Positions 24,301-33,878 of a stretch of DNA of 64,000 nt are shown here, piece by piece. The position numbers and the translations under genes were made by a program. The stretch is from Strigamia acuminata (Eukaryota; Arthropoda; Chilopoda; Geophilomorpha; Linotaeniidae). Numbering within the stretch: the first letter of the stretch is position 1; each line of letters starts with the position of its first letter. The DNA is taken from contig OX442314.1 of the NCBI GenBank assembly GCA_949358305.1, forward strand, positions 66,163,369 to 66,227,368. Direction: 5' to 3'. A model generated the notes under the pieces. That model ran no database searches. It was not told the origin of the DNA and saw nothing but the letters and a program-made list of their open reading frames with translations.

Positions 24301-24991
24301 GTTGGATGTTTCTAAAACTTACATTGGAGCCTTCTACTAAGGTTTAAACACTATTTCTGAACATTCAGAGACATTGGTCTTGTGGTGTTTGTGCTAAGTC
24401 AACTGTGATGAGATCAAAAGTCTATTCTCCTAAATCAATGGTTGAATGTTTCTAAAACTTACATTGGAGCCTTCTACTAAGGTTTAAACACTATTTCTGA
24501 ACATTCAAAGACATTGGACTTGTGGTGTTTGTGCTAAGTCAACTGTGATGAGATCAAAAGTCTATTCTCCCAAATCATTGGTTGGATGTTTCTAAAACTT
24601 ACATTGAAGCCTTCTACTAAGGTTTAAACACTATTTCTGAACATTCAGAGACATTGGACTTGTGGTGTTTGTGCTAAGTCAACTGTGATGAGATCAAAAG
24701 TCTATTCTCCCAAATCATTGGTTGGATGTTTCTAAAACTTACATTGGAGCCTTCTACTAAGGTTTAAACACTATTTCTGAACATTCAGAGACATTGGTGT
24801 TTGTGCTAAGTCAACTGCGATCTGAAATGAGCTCAAAATTTTTTTTTCAAAATTTATTGCTTGGGTGTTGCTAAAACTTACATTTAAGGCTTCTACAAAG
24901 GTTTAAACACTATTTATAAACATTCAGACACATTGGACTTGTGGTGTTTGTGCTAAGTCAACTGTGATGAGATCAAAAGTCTATTCTCCCA
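21370..24991 (+). repeat. Satellite between the two tandem TK elements
   Basis: Forward-orientation 140-bp satellite. It largely repeats the satellite to the left of copy 1. For example, the rare variant GATGAGATGAAAAG occurs at about 13216 and 22748, an offset of about 9532, whereas the TK elements are offset by 9803. The offset therefore changes by about 270 bases, two monomers, inside the duplicated block. Diagnostic CATTCAAAG monomers lie at 21583 and 24502. Confidence 0.95.
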
Positions 24992-25957
24992 TGTTGCAAC
25001 TCGCCACTGCCGTGCTGCGACGAGTTGTAACGCGGTGGGGAATTATTGGCAAATTTCCCATAGGCCTATACTTTGCTTAGCTGAGAGGAGAAGTGAAGTA
25101 ACTTGAGTTTCTGCCATGGATCTTGACTGTAGCTGCTCCAGGGAGTTTGGGGTTAAATCTCCCTACTCACACATGTTGGATGTTGAATAAAATAAACCTT
25201 TGTGTAGAAAAATCCAGATAATGCTTTTAATCATTTCAAAACATTAACATGGAGGCAAATTCAACTTAACTACATCTAATTCTTCATAACAAGAGTGTAA
25301 CAACTTCATAACAACAACAATTCTATAGCAACAACAAATTCATGAGGCACCTAGTGACTAAATTCATAAATAACATAAGTTAAAGCTTGCATTGTGCCTC
25401 ATAATAGAGATAAAATCAACTAAAATTAACAGAAATCATTGGAAAGAATTATAACAAATAGAATAGGAATAAACTTAACTAAATATGCAAATAACGCATC
25501 TAAAGCAAGTCAAATACACTGTAAAAATGCATTAATTGCAATCCATTACAAAATTAACAATTCCTTCTTTTCCAATGCACCTTTAAAGCAACTCAGATGC
25601 TTCAAACCCGTCATTCCGCCTTCACAACTGAACTGGGAACAGGACAAGACTTAGAAATAGGTAAACATAGCATGAAAACATTGGAAAACAAGACTAAAAA
25701 TTCCTAAACCTTGACCTTGTCATTCTAAGAGATAAAATACCTAACAAACATTGTCTTTACTGAAAATTGGCACACAAAAAAGACATGTAAAATTCCTATT
25801 ACAACAGAAAAAGATTAGATATTTGCTAAATAAATAATACAATTATAAGACCGAAATTAGTAACTCTTCTTTACATTTTCGAACACATAAAATCAAACTA
25901 CTATCAAATTGACGAGCAGTTGTGGTCTCTCTTTCCTCCTTTCTGTTGCTCGAAACA
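24992..25957 (-). repeat. TK element copy 2, 3' LTR
   Basis: 966 bp, reading the same as the copy 1 LTRs, with the same palindromic end and embedded AT-rich frame. Confidence 0.93.
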
Positions 25958-26050
25958 GAGATTGCCGCCGAAAAGAAAAGAAGGTGAAGAAGAACCTCTT
26001 AGCAATCTGAAAACTTCTCATCCACCTAGGATCAGCTCCCTAATGACTCC

Positions 26051-29038
26051 TTAAGGTAAGCGCAATTTTTTGCGGATCAAACTGGCCACCCATGGAGGTA
26101 ATCTTCGATTCAAAATCGCTAAACTTAAATGTGCCGCTCCATTAATTAGCTTTCTCTTGACTTCTATAGAATTGATTGATTTCTGAAAACAGGTACGACA
26201 CGTTGGCTTGTATCTCTCTTCTCCTCCCACAACCTGAACTTGCGTTTCACCCGATATTCGTTTGGTGAACGACGCTTGGTTTCCACAAAAGTGGCATTTG
26301 GCATGAAGTTTGACAATAGTTTCCGCTAGTGGAATGAGATTAGATACTGCCTTGAATTCCTGTCTCTTAAAATCACCATTTAAAGCGGCAATTATTACAT
26401 TCTTTCCTTCGTTCGCCATTTTGTCGGAAAACGAATCGATGTCTCCGAAAAATTGCCCTTCGTCGATACCTATCGTCTTGACCGACTCCGCAATTTTCTT
26501 GATTTCCTGTAACGACGCGACCCGAACCGCTGGACGTCGTTGTCCGGTGTGGCTAACCATTTCATCTTTACTATATCTAACGTCTGTCAAATGCTTAACA
26601 AGCAGGCAAGAATTTTCTTCTTCATTTCGGATTACATTAAGTAAAGCAGTAGTTTTTCCAGAAAACATTGGGCCAATTACTAAATGTATATTTCCCGTGG
26701 CCTTTGTGACTGCATTTGATCTTCTGTGCGAATTGGTGAGTTTCTTGCGACTCCATTTCAATATCTTCCTCCATTTACTTAAACCCTTTTCTTCATCTTT
26801 TTTGAAATTTTTCGGAAATTCTCCTTTCTTTTCCGTAGACTCCAGTGTGTCAGGACTCTGAGAAATCGCCATCTTGCCCGACCTTATCCCTTTAAACGTC
26901 CGCTTTCCATCCATTTCCAATTCGATGGGGACGTCAGGACGCCTTACCTCCAGCTCGCTAGAGCGGCTCGCGGCAAAACGAGAAGCGATGACGCCTTTTG
27001 CTCGTACTCCACCCTTTTCGCTTTTCTCGTCGGGCATTGATGTGGAATTCGCCTGTCCAAACCCGCCTTTGTCCTTTTTTGAAGTGTTGAAAGTCATCTT
27101 CTTTCCAGAATCGATCGCCATACACGATACATCTCCCAGTGAGATATCGTCTTTGTAGATGGAAGGCTCTTTTGAGTTAATTTGTCCGTTTAAAATCCAT
27201 CCAAAAACTGTTTTCATCATTCCTAATTCTGGACTAATTCTCTTCGTTCCCGCTTGAATTATTTTCCACCATGCTCCGCTTCCGATCAAGACATCTACCT
27301 CATCTGACACGGAGGGATGTGGTTCTGCCATCTCAAGATTAAACGACTTGATTTGTTGCAGCGTCTGGTGATCTACCACTCCCTTTATATTGGGAAGTGT
27401 GTCGGTATCAAGAGCAAATACAGACACTTTCTGCTTGTCGTGACGAGACTGCAACTCGAATCTAAACACGTCATGAGTTGTAGGAACTGGTTCCTTGTTC
27501 AGCAGACACTGGGTCATGGTGTGATACGTCTCAATCTTGTTTAGGTGTAATTTCTTTGCTAACCGCTTCGTAATATATGAACGATGACTACCCGGATCGA
27601 GTAATCCACGAACTGGGATTGTTTCGCCACTCTTTCGGACGAACAATGCTGTGAAAACCATTAGCTGGACGTCACTTGAGACCGACAACGAGACGTTGGC
27701 GGAGACGTTCTCTTCTTTGGTATCAGTTGGCTTTTCCGCATGACCTCTGTTACAAATTGAAGAATGGTGTCGACCACCGCATGATCGGCAACAAAATTTT
27801 ACAGGGCAGTTACCCACTGTATGGCTTGGTCTCAGGCAATTAAAGCATAGACGTTTTCGCTTAACGATGTCGTATTTCTCCGAAACTTCCAGATTTGCGT
27901 CGCAATTATTGTTGAAATGATCTCCTTCACAGAAGGCACAGATCAATTTCCGGACTGGACCTGATTTTGGTTTGAATGATTCTTTCGTATTGGACCCGAA
28001 TGACGTATTTTGCGCAACCGCGCAAGATGACATGGTCCCTCGTAATTCTTCTTTTTGCTCTCTAGTTGCTGGTTTCTCACTTTTCTTGGTGACTTTCTGA
28101 CTGGTAAATACGCTATCGTCTGATAATTCTGCTACTCTGACTTCGCTTGCTACAAATTCGAGAAATAAATTAACGTTTTCTACGTTTCCTTTGTAAATCC
28201 TATGAAATCGTCTTCCCAATTCCGGTGGAAACTTCCGCAATAATTCCGGGATTAGAAATAATCCAGTAGTCGTAACTGGGAACTTCAACTGTTCTAATGT
28301 TCGGAAAGCACCGGTGAGGGACGTCAATAGAGATTTTACTGGCTTGATTGGGTACAAATCTTTAACTGCTTCAGCTTCACGAATTTTCCTCGCCAGAGCG
28401 TTCTTTTGGGCTACTTCCGACCCAAAAAGTCCTTCTAAGCTACTAAGTGCCATTAAATACGAATCGTTAGTAAGTGGGTACGACTTGATTGCCACTTCCG
28501 CTTCCCCGATACAACTTGATTTCAGGTATTGAAGTTTTTCGACGTTCGATAACTCGGCATCGGCGTCAACTGTGGTTGAAAACATATCCATGAAGCTCTT
28601 ATACTCCATCGGATTCCCGTCAAATTTCTGAAGAGTCAGCTTTGGAAGCTTTGTAGTCTTCCGTGATATGATTGATGAGTTGTTCAGAAATCCCGAATTC
28701 ATTAACGTATTGCCGCCTGGATGGGCCCCAAACTTGTCCTGCATCTGCTTCGAAAACTTTGTCCTTTGCTTAAGAAGATTGACCTTTGTCCTAATGTCTT
28801 CAAGACGTCTCAAACCAAGCAGGTAATCTGAACGTTCTATTTTGTCTTTAAAGACAGCGAGCTCATCAATAAGGTCACTCAACTGCGCATCTATTGTTGC
28901 GTGGAGAGCTTCAAGCTCACCCCCGTCGAGAACGTTTGCAGATGTCAAGAGCAGATCCTCTGCTCCTTGGGCCTTGGCTTGCCATTGTGTTTCTTTCTCT
29001 TCCGCTGCTTCCGCGGTCAATCCAGCTGCAGTTGCCAT
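26051..29038 (-). CDS. Gag-protease-thymidine kinase fusion polyprotein (copy 2)
   Basis: 995 residues, with the same translation as the copy at 16248. It has the DUF1759-like Gag region, three zinc knuckles between residues 367 and 429, a DPGS protease motif at 481-484, a basic linker, and a complete type II thymidine kinase at 782-955 with P-loop, DEGQFF and four zinc-binding cysteines. The start is ATG 29036-29038. Its leader (29039-30188) contains the hairpin array. Nothing in the sequence separates it functionally from copy 1. Confidence 0.94.
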   Translation of the reverse strand: MATAAGLTAEAAEEKETQWQAKAQGAEDLLLTSANVLDGGELEALHATIDAQLSDLIDELAVFKDKIERSDYLLGLRRLEDIRTKVNLLKQRTKFSKQMQDKFGAHPGGNTLMNSGFLNNSSIISRKTTKLPKLTLQKFDGNPMEYKSFMDMFSTTVDADAELSNVEKLQYLKSSCIGEAEVAIKSYPLTNDSYLMALSSLEGLFGSEVAQKNALARKIREAEAVKDLYPIKPVKSLLTSLTGAFRTLEQLKFPVTTTGLFLIPELLRKFPPELGRRFHRIYKGNVENVNLFLEFVASEVRVAELSDDSVFTSQKVTKKSEKPATREQKEELRGTMSSCAVAQNTSFGSNTKESFKPKSGPVRKLICAFCEGDHFNNNCDANLEVSEKYDIVKRKRLCFNCLRPSHTVGNCPVKFCCRSCGGRHHSSICNRGHAEKPTDTKEENVSANVSLSVSSDVQLMVFTALFVRKSGETIPVRGLLDPGSHRSYITKRLAKKLHLNKIETYHTMTQCLLNKEPVPTTHDVFRFELQSRHDKQKVSVFALDTDTLPNIKGVVDHQTLQQIKSFNLEMAEPHPSVSDEVDVLIGSGAWWKIIQAGTKRISPELGMMKTVFGWILNGQINSKEPSIYKDDISLGDVSCMAIDSGKKMTFNTSKKDKGGFGQANSTSMPDEKSEKGGVRAKGVIASRFAASRSSELEVRRPDVPIELEMDGKRTFKGIRSGKMAISQSPDTLESTEKKGEFPKNFKKDEEKGLSKWRKILKWSRKKLTNSHRRSNAVTKATGNIHLVIGPMFSGKTTALLNVIRNEEENSCLLVKHLTDVRYSKDEMVSHTGQRRPAVRVASLQEIKKIAESVKTIGIDEGQFFGDIDSFSDKMANEGKNVIIAALNGDFKRQEFKAVSNLIPLAETIVKLHAKCHFCGNQASFTKRISGETQVQVVGGEERYKPTCRTCFQKSINSIEVKRKLINGAAHLSLAILNRRLPPWVASLIRKKLRLP

Positions 29039-29365
29039 TTATTCTCGAGAAAGAGAGAATGAGAATAAAAATTCTATTCAACAACTCAATCACTGCTAAT
29101 TAAATCCCCACGAATATTCTCCGAACTTCACAGACTCTTACTTATACTTGCTTAACGTTAATTCAAATGCGGTGTGCAAATGAAAAACGACCTCGAAATA
29201 AAATGCTAAACTCAACTCCGAAATGCCACAGACAATCTGACTTGACACACTATACGTAATACACTGGGACGGAATTATTGACCGCACAAATAAACTTATC
29301 CGCATAAATATCTTGATAATTCCCCCAAAATGCACTTAGTTCGAAATTAATAATTAATATCTAAC

Positions 29366-29603
29366 CGCACAACCGAGATAAATAGTTATCTTTTACAATA
29401 ACACTGCACAAAGGAGATAAATAGTTATATTTTACAATAACCCCGCACAAAGAGATAAATAGTTATATTTTACAATAACCCCGCACAAAAAGAGATAATA
29501 GCTATAGTTTATAATAGCGCTGCACAAAAGAGATAATTAGCTATCATATACAATAGCTCCGCACTTAAGAGATAATAACTTGATGTTTAAAATTATTGAC
29601 ATA
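29366..29603 (-). repeat. Tandem hairpin array in TK leader (copy 2)
   Basis: Same six-unit array as at 19563-19800, with GTTAT/ATAAC and GCTAT/ATAGC stems around 8-base loops. Confidence 0.68.
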
Positions 29604-29767
29604 AAAAACCCCTTTTAAACTCCCCAAACACAGCTCGAAATTGGCAGAAACTTCCTTGAAAAATCAGATAAAGAATTAATTTAAATAAATATAATTCTTA
29701 AATTCTAACAGCAATTGAGTTAAAATTAATCTTGTTCTTTATCATCAGCAGATGAACTTGAAGATTG

Positions 29768-29780
29768 ACATTGCGTTGTG
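29768..29780 (-). promoter_or_regulatory. Shared 13-base leader motif (TK copy 2)
   Basis: CACAACGCAATGT in sense, at the position equivalent to 19965-19977. Confidence 0.58.
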
Positions 29781-30188
29781 TTTCTCAAATTGTTGACCAG
29801 GAAATCGCTTGCTTGTCTCCTTATGTTGACCGCCACAGTAGAAAGACTCCGAACTCGTTACACTTGACATAAAATCCACTGACGAATCAACTCCCTGACG
29901 CCTGCGAAGGACGACACAGCACAAACACACTTCTGTCGCAATTGGCGACAATAATCCAGTGGAAATAAATCGAAAAACGCGTCGCCACACACTTCACACC
30001 ACGAAAATCGGCACCACACACTGCTTACTGCGAACTAGATGCCACACACTGCTCACTGTGAAGTCGGGAACACACACGCATCTCACTATGAAATCGATGT
30101 CACACACCTGGCTAAAAATGCAATGACATGCACTGTAATCCACTGGAAAAACTGGACGAAAATCCTGGTTGGCAACAACAAAATCCTT

Positions 30189-30202
30189 GGGTCACGGTAC
30201 CA
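30189..30202 (-). promoter_or_regulatory. Primer-binding site, TK copy 2
   Basis: TGGTACCGTGACCC in sense, four bases from the start of the partial 5' LTR at 30207. Confidence 0.73.
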
Positions 30203-30206
30203 AAAA

Positions 30207-30631
30207 TGTTGCAACTCGCCACTGCCGTGCTGCGACGAGTTGTAACGCGGTGGGGAATTATTGGCAAATTTCCCATAGGCCTATACTTTGCTTAGCTGAG
30301 AGGAGAAGTGAAGTAACTTGAGTTTCTGCCATGGATCTTGACTGTAGCTGCTCCAGGGAGTTTGGGGTTAAATCTCCCTACTCACACATGTTGGATGTTG
30401 AATAAAATAAACCTTTGTGTAGAAAAATCCAGATAATGCTTTTAATCATTTCAAAACATTAACATGGAGGCAAATTCAACTTAACTACATCTAATTCTTC
30501 ATAACAAGAGTGTAACAACTTCATAACAACAACAATTCTATAGCAACAACAAATTCATGAGGCACCTAGTGACTAAATTCATAAATAACATAAGTTAAAG
30601 CTTGCATTGTGCCTCATAATAGAGATAAAAT
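30207..30631 (-). repeat. TK element copy 2, partial 5' LTR
   Basis: The first 425 of an expected 966 bases (plus-strand order), identical in reading to the other LTRs. The remainder lies in or beyond the run of N. Confidence 0.9.
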
Positions 30632-30831
30632 NNNNNNNNNNNNNNNNNNNNNNNNNNNNNNNNNNNNNNNNNNNNNNNNNNNNNNNNNNNNNNNNNNNNN
30701 NNNNNNNNNNNNNNNNNNNNNNNNNNNNNNNNNNNNNNNNNNNNNNNNNNNNNNNNNNNNNNNNNNNNNNNNNNNNNNNNNNNNNNNNNNNNNNNNNNNN
30801 NNNNNNNNNNNNNNNNNNNNNNNNNNNNNNN
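30632..30831. other. Assembly gap of 200 N
   Basis: Exactly 200 unknown bases, a round number typical of a placeholder. It cuts a TK LTR on the left and meets satellite on the right. The satellite is in forward orientation before the gap and reverse orientation after it. Open frames spanning the gap are meaningless. Confidence 0.99.
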
Positions 30832-31644
30832 CAACTTAGCACAAACACCACAAGACCAATGTCTCTGAATGTTCAGAAATAGTGTTTAAACCTTAGTAGA
30901 AGGCTCCAATGTAAGTTTTAGAAACATCCAACCAATGATTTGGGAGAATAGACTTTTGATCTCATCACAGTTGACTTAGCACAAACACCACAAGTCCAAT
31001 GTCTCTGAATGTTCAGAAATAGTGTTTAAACCTTAGTAGAAGGCTCCAATGTAAGTTTTAGAAACATCCAACCAATGATTTGGGAGAATAGACTTTTGAT
31101 CTCATCACAGTTGACTTAGCACAAACACCACAAGTCCAATGTCTCTGAATGTTCAGAAATAGTGTTTAAACCTTAGTAGAAGGCTCCAATGTAAGTTTTA
31201 GAAACATCCAACCAATGATTTGGGAGAATAGACTTTTGATCTCATCACAGTTGACTTAGCACAAACACCACAAGACCAATGTCTCTGAATGTTCAGAAAT
31301 AGTGTTTAAACCTTAGTAGAAGGCTCCAATGTAAGTTTTAGAGACATCCAACCAATGATTTGGAAGAATAGACTTTTGATCTAATCACAGTTGACTTAGC
31401 ACAAACACCACAAGACCAATGTCTCTGAATGTTCAGAAATAGTGTTTAAACCTTAGTAGAAGGCTCCAATGTAAGTTTTAGAAACATCCAACCAATGATT
31501 TGGGAGAATAGACTTTTGATCTCATCACAGTTGACTTAGCACAAACACCACAAGACCAATGTCTCTGAATGTTCAGAAATAGTGTTTAAACCTTAGTAGA
31601 AGGCTCCAATGTAAGTTTTAGAAACATCCAACCAATGATTTGGG
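30832..31644 (-). repeat. 140-bp satellite, reverse orientation
   Basis: About six monomers of the same satellite as the reverse complement, beginning CAACTTAGCACAAACACC. It ends with TGGG at 31641-31644, which is duplicated at 40759-40762 around BEL-1. Confidence 0.96.
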
Positions 31645-33198
31645 TGTTGCGAGCAAGAACGCAACAAAAAGATCTGGAGATTTCACGTTGTTTATCTTCT
31701 GAAAGGAAGAAAAGGCTTTTTTAATTTTGTTGTCAAGTTTGAATAGATTTTTAACACATATCTGACCTGTCCAGTTGGTTTGCTGCTTTGTTGACACGAT
31801 CCTGGAAGTTCAAGGGGGTTGCCACTTCGCCTGCCACACCTGGAATGTTTGAAAGTTGTGTTTTTAGTCTTTTGTAATTGTTTTATGTGTCTTTTTCACT
31901 TTTAGGTGTTGTTTCTAGTATTTGTAAGTTCTCTCCCGTTTCCAGTTCACTTGCGAGGGAGATAGTCGTGCACCGGCAAGATGGCCGCCATAGCGCAAGT
32001 GAACTGGGAGACGGGAAGAACCTGAAATAAGCACAATTGCAGTTTTAGTGCTTGTTTTGCTTGTGATTTAATTTATACTAACTTGTATTGGTGTTTAAGG
32101 AACTCCCCAGGTGTCCTGGGTCGCTGGATGAACGTTGGACATCGTTTGTGAGCGTTCGGGAGCGTCGGGCGTGAGCGCACGCCTTGCGACGCCTCTCGTG
32201 GTCGTGTGGGTCCTGCAAATGAGTTGAATTGGTCGGGTTTCAATGTCCAAGCACTGGGAAAGTTGTACTGACCGTTCTAGGACGCAGATCCATCGTTGAG
32301 AAGGCCTGTGAGTCGCTTGCGACCTTGTTTGGCTCCATTCACGTCATTTTAGCAGTTGCATGGTCGCCATCTTGGATTTGGTGCTGCACTGGTGCCCTGT
32401 TATTATTTAGTTTGGGGTTTTAATGAAACCTGGACATAGGGAATATATACTAGTTATTGTTTGTATAAATTACCAATATTAAGAGTTATTAATCTAAGCC
32501 TTTACCTTTGTTATTGCATGGTTGTAAAGGGGTTAAAACTGTGACACGTTGCGCCCTCTGTTGGTGGTGATTGGGTTTGGGCTAAGCATTGTGTTTTGAG
32601 TGTAATTAATATTAGTTTTAGCCTTTGAATTATCTGTTAAGTTTAAGTGAAGTGCTGTTTGCACAGGTCATAATGTTATCAAGGTGTTAGGTTAAGTTTT
32701 GCCTTTACTTATGTTAAGTTTGACATCTGTTGTAGAAATACGGAAACCTTGTTGGCACTATTGTTATTATGCAAATCTGTATTGTTTGGTCACTGATATT
32801 TATTGTAAGCAGGTGACCAGTTGTTGTGTGGTTGCTAAAGAAGCAATCAGTTGTTACTTGTTGTTAAGATTAAAAAGTTGATGTGTTTTCACTCCTGCTT
32901 TGAACATTCTTTTCTGATCTTATTTCCTACTCAGGGAAATATGCAAATGAGTGAGTAGAAAGCTTTGCATGCTCTCCTCCTCACTGGAGGCACAAGGTTT
33001 TCCCCAGTATCCAGAGAGCTTCCTTTATCATTTTCAACTGAATGCAGTTAGGCCTGATTTCTCATGATGCAGTTAGGCCTAGAGTTTGGGCTGAGAGGTC
33101 AACTTGTTTCATCAACCACTATACAGTCTCGGGCGGTCTCCAGAGTTTACAGACCAATTCGCCAGTATTCCTTGTGAGAGCCAAGGTTGTTTGCTACA
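31645..33198 (+). repeat. BEL-1 5' LTR
   Basis: 1554 bp. It begins with a perfect hairpin, TGTTGCG and CGCAACA around 8 bases, and ends TTTGCTACA. It contains a long inverted repeat (31929-32020), a GC-rich hairpin at 32162-32192 (GCGTCGGGCGTG against CACGCC and CGACGC), and a doubled ATGCAGTTAGGCCT near 33042. Short frames (64 and 60 codons) are not considered genes. Confidence 0.95.
31929..32020 (+). promoter_or_regulatory. Long inverted repeat with YY1/Pho-like core in loop
   Basis: The arms are about 26 bases each (core CAGTTCACTTGCG and CGCAAGTGAACTG) and enclose about 38 bases that include AAGATGGCCGCCAT. The corresponding BEL-2 stem differs at several positions but keeps pairing: CCCG/CGGG becomes CCTG/CAGG, and a C-G pair near the loop becomes T-A. 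The loop motif is kept. The second copy is at 39489-39580. Regulatory function is inferred. Confidence 0.55.
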
Positions 33199-33212
33199 GG
33201 GAGCTGAGTTTT

Positions 33213-33230
33213 TGGTACCGTGATTCCAGG
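33213..33230 (+). promoter_or_regulatory. Primer-binding site, BEL-1
   Basis: TGGTACCGTGATTCCAGG, 14 bases after the LTR. It matches 18 bases in BEL-2 and the first 11 bases (one substitution in element A) of the TK and element A sites. Confidence 0.78.
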
Positions 33231-33420
33231 ATTTCGTGCACGTTTGCGCAGCGTGTGCGTTTCAGTGGTCATTTGGGCGTTCAGCAAGTGGCTCAAGTGG
33301 TTTGGTGCGCGCCAGTTGGTTCGTCTTGTGCGGCTGGTTCCGCGAGCGTCCGGCATCAAGTGCGCACGCCAGAGAGTCATGTGAGAGCGGCCATGGACAT
33401 CCTGAGTCTGCCAAGTCATT

Positions 33421-33433
33421 CACAACGCAATGT
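33421..33433 (+). promoter_or_regulatory. Shared 13-base leader motif (BEL-1)
   Basis: CACAACGCAATGT, 223 bases inside the 5' LTR edge. It is identical in the other families. Confidence 0.6.
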
Positions 33434-33878
33434 GCAAGTTGATCAGTTGCTGCCACCTGAAAGAAGAAGATCATTTAGTTGATTAAAGTGGTTTTGGTTG
33501 GGTTTTTATTGGGATTACTTGATGTGCCCTCTCAGGGGGGAGGGGAAGTGTGTTTTTTTGCATTTAAGTAGCAATTTAAGTTTGTCTCGCTCTAGATAAC
33601 TGCACAAGCAGGAGAGCACAGTTTAGAAGTAGTTAACAGGAAATAGTCTACTTTAGAGTTCAGGGAATTTTTGGGTGTTGCATCACTCAATTTCCTCAGC
33701 ATAGAAAAGTTTAGCACCAGTTAAGAGAATTTTTGAGTGTTGTGTCACTCAGTTCTTTAGTTTAGCAGTTAGTGTATTTGGTCACTGTTTGGCCAACTGG
33801 TACTTGTGTTTTGTCTGGTGTGTGTCTTTGGTTTTTGGCTGATTGATTGTCTTCACTTTCTGCCATTCCAGGTCTGAC

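Larger units (their letters stand above)
24992..30631 (-). mobile_element. TK element copy 2, truncated by assembly gap
   Basis: Same structure as copy 1, offset by 9803 bases, with the same CCCA left flank (24988-24991) at the same satellite position. The right (5') LTR begins at 30207 and runs into N at 30632 after 425 bases, so its end and right flank are not visible. Identical sequence and identical insertion site indicate duplication of satellite plus element rather than a second insertion, unless it is an assembly duplicate. Confidence 0.9.
33199..33878 (+). other. BEL-1 leader (5' untranslated region)
   Basis: 680 bases between the LTR and the chosen start. It contains the primer-binding site (33213-33230) and the shared 13-base motif (33421-33433). 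Twin hairpins lie at 33671-33690 (TTGGGTG against CACTCAA, one G-T pair) and 33734-33751 (TGAGTG against CACTCA, 6-base loop). A splice-acceptor-like CCATTCCAG ends at 33871, just before the ATG. A 146-codon frame crosses LTR and leader (33042-33482) but has no recognisable domain. Confidence 0.7.

Noticed and set aside
30579-30882. Open frames spanning the N run
   Set aside because: They consist of unknown bases and have no meaning.
30832-31644. GTAAGT donor-like site in every reverse-orientation satellite monomer
   Set aside because: It is fixed by the repeat sequence. No consistent acceptor or open frame accompanies it.
33042-33482. 146-codon frame across the BEL-1 LTR and leader
   Set aside because: It crosses the LTR boundary and primer-binding site. 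Only a short stretch resembles a BEL-2 leader frame, which is explained by general leader similarity.
33843-33878. Upstream TTG extension of the BEL-1 polyprotein
   Set aside because: The residues before Met at 33879 precede a splice-acceptor-like CAG and are not conserved as a start in BEL-2, whose ORF begins at the equivalent ATG.
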